Below are positions 26,822 through 34,258 of a stretch of DNA of 64,000 bases, in pieces. Position 1 is the first letter of the stretch; each line of letters opens with the position of its first letter. This stretch comes from AP-15 sp963795485 (lineage in GTDB: Bacteria > Pseudomonadota > Alphaproteobacteria > ATCC43930 > CGMCC-115725): contig CAWCIL010000036.1 of NCBI GenBank assembly GCA_963795485.1, forward strand, positions 26,765-90,764, read 5' to 3'. Below the pieces are notes generated by a model that did not search any database, was not told where the DNA came from, and saw nothing but the letters and a program-made list of their open reading frames with translations. Position numbers and translations under genes: made by a program.

Positions 26822-26916
26822 GCGAACGAGGCGGGCGCTTGCATCTAAAGCGCCGGGCGGCAGAAATCAATGCGCATCGTCGGCACCGGCGAGACGATGC
26901 GCGCCTCCGGCCCGAT

Positions 26917-26995
26917 CTTCTCTCGACCCGGCTTCTCTCGATCCGGCCTTCTCTCGATCCGGCCTTCTCTCGACCCGGCATTATCTCGATCCGGG
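26917..26995. repeat. Minisatellite: five copies of a 15-16 bp unit
   Basis: Variants of CTTCTCTCGATCCGGC follow one another with T/C changes in the GATCC/GACCC part; the last copy is degenerate (ATTATCTCGATCCGG). The array lies between tRNA-Glu and bluB, 48 bp before the bluB start codon, so it falls in the likely leader or promoter of that operon. Confidence 0.85.
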
Positions 26996-27042
26996 CACAG
27001 CGCTTCCCATGTAAGCAGAGACCGGGTTCGCACGAGCGCCAG

Positions 27043-27684
27043 ATGCCCTCACCTCCCGCCTTTGACGACGAGTTCCGCGCCCAACTGAGCACGCTACTGA
27101 CCTGGCGGCGCGACGTGCGGCGGTTTCGTCGCGACCCGCTGCCGTCGGGTGCCGTCGAGCGGCTGATCGATCTCGCATCGCTGGCGCCGTCAGTCGGGCT
27201 CAGCCAGCCCTGGCGGTTCGTCGTCATCGATGACACGGCGCGCCGCGCTGCGGTCCGCCGGAATTTCGTCGCCGCCAACGCCGCCGCCCTCGCCGCCCAG
27301 TCGCCGGAACGCGCCGTGGCCTATGCGCGGCTGAAGCTCGCCGGGCTCGACGAGGCCCCTTGTCACCTCGCCGTCTTCGCCGACCGGGCGACGCCGCAGG
27401 GGCACGGTCTCGGGCGCCATACGATGCTCGAGACGGCTGATTATTCCGCGGTCGCCGCGGCGCACACCCTTTGGCTCGCGGCGCGCGCCGAGGGAATTGG
27501 CATGGGTTGGGTGTCGATCCTCGATCCGTGCGAAATTGCCGCGACCCTCGGGGTATCGGCAGCGTGGAAGCTGATCGGCTATTTTTGCCTGGGCTACCCG
27601 GCCGAGGAGGACGACATGCCGCTGTTGGAAACCGTGGGCTGGGAGGAGCGGCGTCCGGCGCGCTCGTTCCTGATCCGGCGATGA
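27043..27684 (+). CDS. bluB: 5,6-dimethylbenzimidazole synthase (flavin destructase) BluB
   Basis: A nitroreductase-fold protein with BluB hallmarks: WRRDVRRFRRDPLP, LASLAPSVGLSQPWRF (FMN binding) and GMGWVSILDPCEIAATLGV. BluB breaks reduced FMN with O2 to form the lower ligand of cobalamin. The ATG at 27043 matches the family start; upstream in-frame sequence crosses the minisatellite and tRNA. It overlaps the DUF72 gene by ATGA. No other cobalamin gene or riboswitch was seen nearby. Confidence 0.9.
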   Translation: MPSPPAFDDEFRAQLSTLLTWRRDVRRFRRDPLPSGAVERLIDLASLAPSVGLSQPWRFVVIDDTARRAAVRRNFVAANAAALAAQSPERAVAYARLKLAGLDEAPCHLAVFADRATPQGHGLGRHTMLETADYSAVAAAHTLWLAARAEGIGMGWVSILDPCEIAATLGVSAAWKLIGYFCLGYPAEEDDMPLLETVGWEERRPARSFLIRR

Positions 27685-28433
27685 GCTGCGGTGCGACAAT
27701 CCGCGTCGGCATCGGCGGCTGGGTCTTCGCGCCGTGGCGCGGCATTTTCTACCCGCCGGGGCTGACCCAGGCGCGCGAGCTCTCGCATGCCAGCCGGCAG
27801 GTCACCGCGATCGAGATCAACGGCACCTTTTACGGCAGCCAAAAGCCGGCGAGCTTTCGCCGCTGGCACGACGAGACCCCGGACGATTTCATGTTCTCGC
27901 TCAAGGGCCCGCGCTTTGTCACGCATCGCCGCGATTTGGCGACGGCCGGCCCGTCGATCGAGCGGTTCTTCGCCAGCGGCGTCCTTGAACTGGGCGAGAA
28001 GCTCGGCCCGGTGCTGTGGCAGTTCGCCCCGTTCCTGCGCTTCGATGAAGAAGGCTTTGCCGGCTTTCTGGCGCTGCTGCCGCGCGAGATCGAGGGCCGC
28101 CGCCTGCGCCACGTCGTCGAGGTGCGGCATGCGAGCTTCGCGGCACCCGGCTTCCCCGAGCTGCTGCGGCGGCATGGCGTCGCGGTGGCGCTGGTCGACG
28201 ACGAGAAATACCCGATGATCGACGAGATCACCGCCGATTTCGTCTATGCCCGCCTGCGCCGCTGCGTGCCGGAGGAACCCGCCGGCTACTCACCCGACGC
28301 ACTCGACGCCTGGGCCGGTCGCAGCCGCCAATGGTGCGCCGATGGCCGCGACTGTTTCGTCTATTTCATCAACGGCGCCAAGGTTCGCGCGCCGGCCGCG
28401 GCGCAGGCACTGCTGCAGCGACTGTCCGGCTGA
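27681..28433 (+). CDS. DUF72 family protein, 250 aa
   Basis: A TIM-barrel-like DUF72 protein: VGIGGWVFAPWRGIFYPPGL at the N-terminus, TAIEINGTFYGSQKPASFRR, MFSLKGPRFVTHRRDL, and a C-terminal DCFVYFINGAKVRAPAAAQA. The family is widespread and of uncertain function, possibly nuclease- or sugar-related. It is translationally coupled to bluB by a 4-base overlap. Confidence 0.85.
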   Translation: MSCGATIRVGIGGWVFAPWRGIFYPPGLTQARELSHASRQVTAIEINGTFYGSQKPASFRRWHDETPDDFMFSLKGPRFVTHRRDLATAGPSIERFFASGVLELGEKLGPVLWQFAPFLRFDEEGFAGFLALLPREIEGRRLRHVVEVRHASFAAPGFPELLRRHGVAVALVDDEKYPMIDEITADFVYARLRRCVPEEPAGYSPDALDAWAGRSRQWCADGRDCFVYFINGAKVRAPAAAQALLQRLSG

Positions 28434-28438
28434 GCCGG

Positions 28439-29136
28439 TCAGCGGCCGAGCAGCGCCGGCAGTTCGGCGAGCGAGCGGATCTCGTGGGCGGGAGCGCCGG
28501 GCAGCCGCTCGCGGGGCTGGCCCGAACGGTTGCACCAGATCGCCCGCATGCCGAAGGCGGAGGCGGGCCAGGCGTCCCAGCCATTCGACGACACGAAGGC
28601 GATACCCGCGGCGGCGAGGCCGAGCCGGTCGCAGGCGAGCTGATAGACTCGCGGGTGCGGCTTGTAGACGCCGGCCTCCTCGACCGACAGCACATGGTCG
28701 AAGGCGCCCTTCAGCCCGGCATGGTCGACCGCGGCGCCGAGCATCGCCGGCGTGCCGTTCGACAGGATCGCGGCGGTGATCCCGGCGGCGCGCAAAGTTG
28801 GCAGCACGCCCGCGACCTCGGGGTAGGCGTCGAGCGTCGAGTAAAGCTGCATCAGCCGCTCGCGCAGACCGGCTTCGGCGAGGCCCAGCGCATCGAGCGC
28901 GTAATCGAGCGCGTCGCCGGTGACCTGCCAGAAATCGGCGTGACGGCCCTCCACCGCGCGCAGCCAGGAATATTGCAGCTGCTTATCGCGCCACAGCACC
29001 GCCAGTCGGGGCCCCGTCTCCCCGAGTGCGGCAGCGCCGTTGCGCACCGCCGATGCGGTGTCGAACAACGTGCCGTAGGCGTCGAACACGCAGGCGGAGA
29101 CGCCGCGCAACCCCTCCGCGCCGACCGCGGGACTCA
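28439..29136 (-). CDS. Haloacid dehalogenase type II (L-2-haloacid dehalogenase-like), 232 aa
   Basis: Complete HAD type-II protein: CVFDAYGTLFD (nucleophile Asp), ILSNGTPAMLGAAVDHAGL (Ser/Thr motif), EEAGVYKPHPRVYQLA (Lys) and FVSSNGWDAWPASAFGMRA (acidic motif). L-2-haloacid dehalogenases replace the halogen with hydroxyl through an ester intermediate; related members are phosphatases. The ATG at 29136 overlaps the stop of the luciferase-like gene upstream, so the two form an operon convergent with bluB-DUF72. Confidence 0.85.
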
Positions 29137-30099
29137 TGCGGCGACCGCCGCGGCGCGCTTTTTGGGCCGCGGCCAGCGGGCGGCGACGAGCGGCAATACC
29201 TCGTCGATCAGCCGGCGGGTTTGCGCCAGCAACTCGGCGTCGCCGCGCGCCGCCGGGCGCAGGACGAATTTCGAGATCCCGCCTTCGACATAAGCGGCGA
29301 TGCGCTCGACGATCGCCGCGGCGTCGCCGATCGCGAAATGCCTTTGCGGGTCGCGCCCGGTGCGCTTGCGGTAGGCGTCGTAGAGCCGTTCGAGAGCGGG
29401 ATCGTCGGGCCGGCCAAAGCGAAACGCGATGCCGGCGCCGTAATGGTCGTCGTCGATCGGACGGCCTTCGGCGACGGCCGCCTCGCGGATCGTGGCGACA
29501 ACGGCGCCGATGTCTTCGGGGGTTTCTCCGCCGGCCTGCCAGCCGGTGCCGAAGCGCGCGGTGCGCCGGATCGCGGCCGGGGTCGAGCCGCCGATCCACA
29601 TCGGCAGATCGGCCTGCACCGGCTTCGGGCTGATCGAGGCGCCCGACAAATGGTAGTGGACTCCCTCGAAATCGACCGAATCCTCGGCCCACAGCCGGCG
29701 GATGATCTCGAGCCCCTCATCGGTCTTGCGGCCGCGGGTTTTGGTGTCGAGGTTCAAGGTGCGCCATTCCGGCGCGAGTGGGCTGCCGATGCCGAAGGCG
29801 GGCAGCAGCCGGCCCTCGGACAACACGTCGATCGTGGCGCACTGCTTCGCCAGCAGGACCGGGTCGCGAAACGCCAGCGACAGAACGTTGACCCCGAATT
29901 TGATACGCCGGGTGCGGCCGGCCAATGCCGCCATCACGCTCATGCATTCGAGGATCGGCTCGCGGCTGACCATGCGGTCGGTCTGCCACAGCGAGTCGAC
30001 CCCGCCCGCCTCGCACAGATCGACCCAGCGCCAATAGCCGGCGATGCTGTCGAACGGGAACTCCATCAGGCCGAGCCCGATGGCGACGTTTCGCGGCAT
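29134..30099 (-). CDS. LLM-class (luciferase-like) flavin/F420-dependent oxidoreductase, 321 aa
   Basis: An intact bacterial-luciferase-type TIM barrel: DSLWQTDRMVSREPILECMS, RIKFGVNVLSLAFRDPVLLA, GRLLPAFGIGSPLAPEWR and MWIGGSTPAAIRRTARFGTG. GAGGAGG precedes the ATG at 30099. The group includes F420-dependent and FMNH2-dependent enzymes; the sequence alone does not decide the cofactor. It is coupled to the HAD gene downstream (overlapping stop and start). Confidence 0.85.
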   Translation of the reverse strand: MPRNVAIGLGLMEFPFDSIAGYWRWVDLCEAGGVDSLWQTDRMVSREPILECMSVMAALAGRTRRIKFGVNVLSLAFRDPVLLAKQCATIDVLSEGRLLPAFGIGSPLAPEWRTLNLDTKTRGRKTDEGLEIIRRLWAEDSVDFEGVHYHLSGASISPKPVQADLPMWIGGSTPAAIRRTARFGTGWQAGGETPEDIGAVVATIREAAVAEGRPIDDDHYGAGIAFRFGRPDDPALERLYDAYRKRTGRDPQRHFAIGDAAAIVERIAAYVEGGISKFVLRPAARGDAELLAQTRRLIDEVLPLVAARWPRPKKRAAAVAA

Positions 30100-30289
30100 G
30101 GCACCCTCCTCGAACGTGTGTGGCGGGTGCGACAGCTGGAGCGGCCAATTCGCCGCCGCGTCGGCCCGGCTGCGCCAAACTAGCGACCGGAGGGCCGTAT
30201 GGGGAGGGTTGTCTCGCCGATCGAGGCGATCGGGGGCGCCGGCCGATTGACCGGCAGCCCTCCGCCTTTTATGGTGCCGCCGCTTCAGC

Positions 30290-30365
30290 GAGCCTGTAGC
30301 TCAGCCGGTAGAGCAACTGACTTTTAATCAGTAGGTCCCGGGTTCGAATCCCGGCGGGCTCACCA
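30290..30365 (+). tRNA. tRNA-Lys (anticodon TTT)
   Basis: Full cloverleaf: acceptor GAGCCTG with CGGGCTC, D-arm GCTCAGCCGGTAGAGC, anticodon stem ACTGA/TCAGT around CTTTTAA, T-arm CCCGGGTTCGAATCCCGG and an encoded CCA. 76 nt. Confidence 0.96.
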
Positions 30366-30461
30366 CGATGGCGATCCTGGAGATTTGCCCAAACCGCCGT
30401 CGCCCGGCGGCGGCTCGAGCGGCCGGGCCGCCGGGGGCTGGCAGAAGGGGGTGCGGCCGGA

Positions 30462-31154
30462 CTACTCGGCCGCGGCCCGGGTCGGCTCGACAAAGCGCGA
30501 CACCCATTTGTTGCGGCGCTTCAGGCCGTCCCGATACATCGCCTCGAACTCGGCCTCGGGGAAGGAATGGGTCGAGGGCCGCTTCATCAGCGCTTCGCTC
30601 CAAGCTTTGAGCCGCGGGTACTTCTCGATGTGGCCGAGCTTTTTCACCCGGTCGAGGAAGAAGTAGCGCTGCAGGAACGGGGCGTAGGCGGCGTCCACCA
30701 GCGAATATTTCTCGCCGTTGAAAAACGGACCGCTGCCCTGCTTTTCGAGCGCCTTTTCGAGCCGCTCGAACGGCACCGGGATGCCGGACGCCGCCTTGTT
30801 GTAGTCTACTTCGGTGTCGGCGTAGGCGGTCGCGGTCACGGTGCTGGCGAAGGTCGGCACATAGTCGGTCCAGGCGCGGTTCAGCGCGCGCTCGATCGGG
30901 TCCGCCGGATGCAGCCGCGGCGCGATGGTTTCGTCGAGGTACTCGTTGATCGCGTTCGACTCGAACAGCGAGACCTTGTCGTCGATGCGCAACACCGGCA
31001 CCTTTTTGTGCGGCGAGATCGCGAGAAACCAGTCCGGCCGATTGTCGGACTCGATGTGGCGCATCTCGAACTCGGTGTTCTTTTCGCGCAGCACGATCGC
31101 CGAACGCTGCACCCAGGGGCATGTCTTGAAGCTGACCAGCATGTATTTTGCCAC
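30462..31154 (-). CDS. Glutathione S-transferase family protein, 230 aa
   Basis: Thioredoxin-like N-terminal domain with VSFKTCPWVQRSAIVLREKN (Cys at residue 12, omega/beta-type active site), VPVLRIDD (cis-Pro) and LFESNAINEYLDE (glutathione site), followed by the all-helical domain (YSLVDAAYAPFLQRYFF). It acts in thiol transfer or detoxification in the cytoplasm. It is a single gene convergent with tRNA-Lys and divergent from the aldo/keto reductase. Confidence 0.88.
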   Translation of the reverse strand: MAKYMLVSFKTCPWVQRSAIVLREKNTEFEMRHIESDNRPDWFLAISPHKKVPVLRIDDKVSLFESNAINEYLDETIAPRLHPADPIERALNRAWTDYVPTFASTVTATAYADTEVDYNKAASGIPVPFERLEKALEKQGSGPFFNGEKYSLVDAAYAPFLQRYFFLDRVKKLGHIEKYPRLKAWSEALMKRPSTHSFPEAEFEAMYRDGLKRRNKWVSRFVEPTRAAAE

Positions 31155-31244
31155 GGCGGCCTCCGATCGTTTATGGGGATCGAGGCATCATTGCATGGTG
31201 GGGCTGCCCGGTCAAAGCATCGATCCCGGAGGACGAGCGAAACG

Positions 31245-32222
31245 ATGGCTTCCAGTCCCGATCATCTGCCGTCCCGGCGCCGGGTGCTGAGGCTCGCTGC
31301 GGGTCTCGCCGGGGGAGGATGGAGCCTGCCATGGGGTGGGCGATGGCGGCCCGGGCGGACGCTGCCCGCCGCGGCGGCGGACGGCGCTGCGGCCATGATC
31401 CAACGGCGGATCCCGCATTCGGGCGAGGACCTGCCCGCGGTCGGGCTCGGCACCGCCGATGTCTTCGATGTCGACGCCGACCCGGCCGGGCGCAGGGCCT
31501 GCGCCGCCGTCGTCGAGACCCTGGTCGCGGGCGGCGGCAGGCTGATCGACACGGCGCCCTCCTATGGGAGCGCGGAGAGCGTCGTCGGCGACCTCGTTGC
31601 CGCGGCCGGGCTCAGAGGCCGGGTCTTTCTCGCGACCAAGCTCGAGAGCTACGACCGCAGCACCGGCCCGGCCGAGCTGCGCGCCTCGTTGCAGCGGCTT
31701 CGCACCGACCGGGTCGATCTGATGCAGCTCCATAATGTCAGCGATCCCAACCAGGATCTGGCGATGCTGCGCGAGTGGCAGACGCAAGGCCTCTGCCGGT
31801 ACGTCGGGATCACGACCTCGTTCGACGGCGATTTCGCTGCTGTCGAGGCCGTGCTCCGGCGACAGAAGCCGGATTTCGTGCAGGTCGATTATTCGCTCGC
31901 CGACCGCCGCGCCGAAGAGCGCGTGATCCCGGCCGCGGCTGACATCGGCGCGGCCGTGCTGACCGACCTGCCTTACGCCCGCAACCGGCTGTTCCGGGCG
32001 GTGCGCGGCCAGAAGCTGCCGCCGTGGGCGGCCGAATTCGGCGCCGCCAGCTGGGGGCAGTTTTTTCTGAAATACCTGCTCGGCAATTCGGCGGTGACCG
32101 CGGTCATCCCCGGCACCGGCAGCCCCGCACACATGGCCGACAATCTCGCGGCCGGAAGGGGACCGCTGCCCAACCCGGCACAGCGCCGACAGATGGTGGC
32201 TTTTTTCGAGGCGCTGCCATGA
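31245..32222 (+). CDS. Tat-exported aldo/keto reductase, 325 aa
   Basis: The N-terminus has a twin-arginine signal (SRRRVLRLAAGLAGG and a hydrophobic stretch), so the enzyme is probably periplasmic. The barrel has the AKR tetrad: Asp and Tyr in LIDTAPSYGSAESVVG, Lys in FLATKLES and His in LMQLHNVSD, and a C-terminal cofactor region (AVIPGTGSPAHMADNLAAGR). GGAGGA lies 12-17 bases before the ATG at 31245. Periplasmic AKRs are unusual since NADPH is cytoplasmic; folded export by Tat fits this. Substrate unknown. Confidence 0.85.
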   Translation: MASSPDHLPSRRRVLRLAAGLAGGGWSLPWGGRWRPGRTLPAAAADGAAAMIQRRIPHSGEDLPAVGLGTADVFDVDADPAGRRACAAVVETLVAGGGRLIDTAPSYGSAESVVGDLVAAAGLRGRVFLATKLESYDRSTGPAELRASLQRLRTDRVDLMQLHNVSDPNQDLAMLREWQTQGLCRYVGITTSFDGDFAAVEAVLRRQKPDFVQVDYSLADRRAEERVIPAAADIGAAVLTDLPYARNRLFRAVRGQKLPPWAAEFGAASWGQFFLKYLLGNSAVTAVIPGTGSPAHMADNLAAGRGPLPNPAQRRQMVAFFEALP

Positions 32223-32307
32223 ACGGCGGCGGCCGGCCCTTCGATTTTCGCGTTCCCCGGCGCACGCCGATCTCGGGCAGGCCCGGTCGGATCGGCGCCG
32301 GATGACG

Positions 32308-32475
32308 CTATTTAATCTTCGCCTCCTTGAAGAGGACGTGCTTGCGCGCCACCGGATCGAACTTTTTCAGTTCGAGCTTCGCGGTTTTCGTCCGCGGGTT
32401 TTTCTTCGTCACATAATAAAATCCGGTGTCGGCGCTGCTGACGAGCTTGATCAGGACGGTGCTGGTCTTGGCCAT
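32308..32475 (-). CDS. rpmG: 50S ribosomal protein L33
   Basis: A 55-aa protein, MAKTSTVLIKLVSSADTGFY... PVARKHVLFKEAKIK, with the KLVSSADTGFYYVTKKNPR signature. It is the cysteine-free L33 type, which does not bind zinc. It heads the conserved alphaproteobacterial block rpmG-(S41)-rnr-topA-dprA-plsY, all on the minus strand here, with rpmG at the distal end. Confidence 0.95.
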   Translation of the reverse strand: MAKTSTVLIKLVSSADTGFYYVTKKNPRTKTAKLELKKFDPVARKHVLFKEAKIK

Positions 32476-32490
32476 TAGAGACCCCAGGGT

Positions 32491-34155
32491 TCACGGATTG
32501 CGTGAGCCCGAGGATAGCGATCCCTCGACACCTGTCAAGGCGGCCCCCGGCCACACAGGTTGGGCCGAGGCCGACGCGGGGCCGGGCTGCGCCGCGACGG
32601 CCGGAGCCGCGGCCATGACGTGCACCGCCTGGCTGTAGAGGGCGGGGTCGGCCAGCAGGCGTTCGGCCACCGCGACATCGATGGTCCGGTCGCCAAGCCG
32701 GGGCGGGCACGACTGGCGCAGCTGGTCCCAGCCGGAATTGTCGAGCGAGGCGCGCGGGCGGGCGGTCAGCGGCGAGACCGCCGACAACCCGCTCGCCCGC
32801 TGCAGCGCGATCTGCATCGCCTGGCCGTCGTCGCCGAGATCGCTGGTGCAAACGGTCGGGACGACGCCGTGCGTATTCAGCAAATAGCCGGCGGGCGAGA
32901 CCAGCTGTGCCCAGGTCAAGGTCAGCTCGCCATTGTTGGGAAGGCGCAAGACGGTCTGCACCGTGCCCTTGCCGTAGGAGGCGGTGCCGACGACTACCGC
33001 GCGCCCGGCATCCTGCAGCGCCGCCGCGACGATTTCGGAAGCCGAGGCGGAGCCGCCATTGACCAGCACGACGATCGGCAGACGCGGCGCGATGCTGTCG
33101 CCGGATGCGGCGAAAAACTGTCGGCTGGCGGGATTGCGCCCGATCGTGGCCACGATCGGACCCTTGGCGATAAACACGTCGGCGAGGCTGACCGCCTGGT
33201 CGAGCAGCCCGCCGGGATCGCCGCGCAGATCGAGAACGATGCCGCGCAGCTGGGGGCCCAAAGCGCGCTCTGCCGTTTCGAGATCGCCGACGAGCTGCTG
33301 CGTCGTATCCTGGTTGAAGCTCGAAATGTGAAAGATCGCGACCCCGCCGTCGCGCGCCATGGTCACCGTCGGCTCGACGATCAGCGCCCGCTGCAGCTGG
33401 TAATCGCGAGTTTCGACAGCGCCAGGTCGATCGATGCCGACCGACATCGGGCTCAACACCGGGCCGCGCAACAGGCGCATGACCTCGACGCGCGAGCGGC
33501 CGGCGGTCGGCCGGCGGTCGATCGCCACGATCGTGTCGCCGGCGCGGATGCCGGCCAGATCGGCAGGGCCGCCCGGCATCACCTTGATGATGCGGAACCG
33601 GTCGGGGGACGGGTCGAGGGTGACGCCGATGCCGCCGAACCCGTCGCGGGCGGCGCGCTGATCGCGGGCGGCGTCGGGTGTCGCATAGCGCGAGAAGCGG
33701 TCGAGCGCGCCGGTAATGCCATCGAACATCGCCTCGTCGATCTTGTCTTCGGGCATCGCCGCGAGGGTCGGGGAGATCGCCTTGGCGTCGGCCAGCACCT
33801 GGCCCAGCCACTCGCCCCAAAGATGCGGGTCGTCGCTCGACGGGTCGGGATAGCTCGCGATCTCGCGCCCGCGATAATCGAGTGTGATCTCTGTCCTGTC
33901 CTCCGGCCCCGGCGTTTCCAACACGGCGAATTTCGGATCGAGCTGGGAGAGGCGCGAAGCGGCGGCGAGAGCGAGGACTTGGCTCGACACCGGGGCAATG
34001 TAGAGATCGGCGACCTGGTCGAGCCCCCGCCCGAACAACCGCCCCGTCGGATCCGCCGGCAATGGCTGGCGTTCCACGCAGGCGCTCAGCAGGACGAGGA
34101 GAACGAGGAGGCCCGCCGGTGCGAGCGCAGCTGCCGGACGCAACGACATCGGCAT
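32491..34155 (-). CDS. S41 (C-terminal processing) peptidase, lipoprotein, 554 aa
   Basis: A lipoprotein signal (LLVLLVLLSACVERQ, lipobox LSAC) anchors it to the cell envelope. After an N-terminal helical region comes a PDZ domain (GIGVTLDPSPDRFRIIKV, GIRAGDTIVAID), then the tail-specific protease core with the Ser in VNGGSASASEIVAAAL and the Lys in ASYGKGTVQTV, the usual Ser-Lys dyad. CtpA-type enzymes trim or degrade envelope proteins. The start at 34155 is fixed by the signal peptide. The last ~90 residues are low-complexity. Confidence 0.9.
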   Translation of the reverse strand: MPMSLRPAAALAPAGLLVLLVLLSACVERQPLPADPTGRLFGRGLDQVADLYIAPVSSQVLALAAASRLSQLDPKFAVLETPGPEDRTEITLDYRGREIASYPDPSSDDPHLWGEWLGQVLADAKAISPTLAAMPEDKIDEAMFDGITGALDRFSRYATPDAARDQRAARDGFGGIGVTLDPSPDRFRIIKVMPGGPADLAGIRAGDTIVAIDRRPTAGRSRVEVMRLLRGPVLSPMSVGIDRPGAVETRDYQLQRALIVEPTVTMARDGGVAIFHISSFNQDTTQQLVGDLETAERALGPQLRGIVLDLRGDPGGLLDQAVSLADVFIAKGPIVATIGRNPASRQFFAASGDSIAPRLPIVVLVNGGSASASEIVAAALQDAGRAVVVGTASYGKGTVQTVLRLPNNGELTLTWAQLVSPAGYLLNTHGVVPTVCTSDLGDDGQAMQIALQRASGLSAVSPLTARPRASLDNSGWDQLRQSCPPRLGDRTIDVAVAERLLADPALYSQAVHVMAAAPAVAAQPGPASASAQPVWPGAALTGVEGSLSSGSRNP

Positions 34156-34258
34156 CGAGGAACCCCCCAATCCTCGCGGCAACCCGCCCGATGACCGGCC
34201 AGCCTTGGCCGAGATCCCGGTGCTGGGATGGGCATGGTAAATCGGCGCCGGCCGGTAA

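Noticed and set aside
26639..26848. Plus-strand frame containing GVPKGIRTPVTAVKGRCPGP
   Set aside because: It is the antisense reading of tRNA-Glu and not a gene.
30269..30493. Minus-strand frame containing AGIRTRDLLIKSQLLYRLSY
   Set aside because: It is the antisense reading of tRNA-Lys, a well-known spurious protein.
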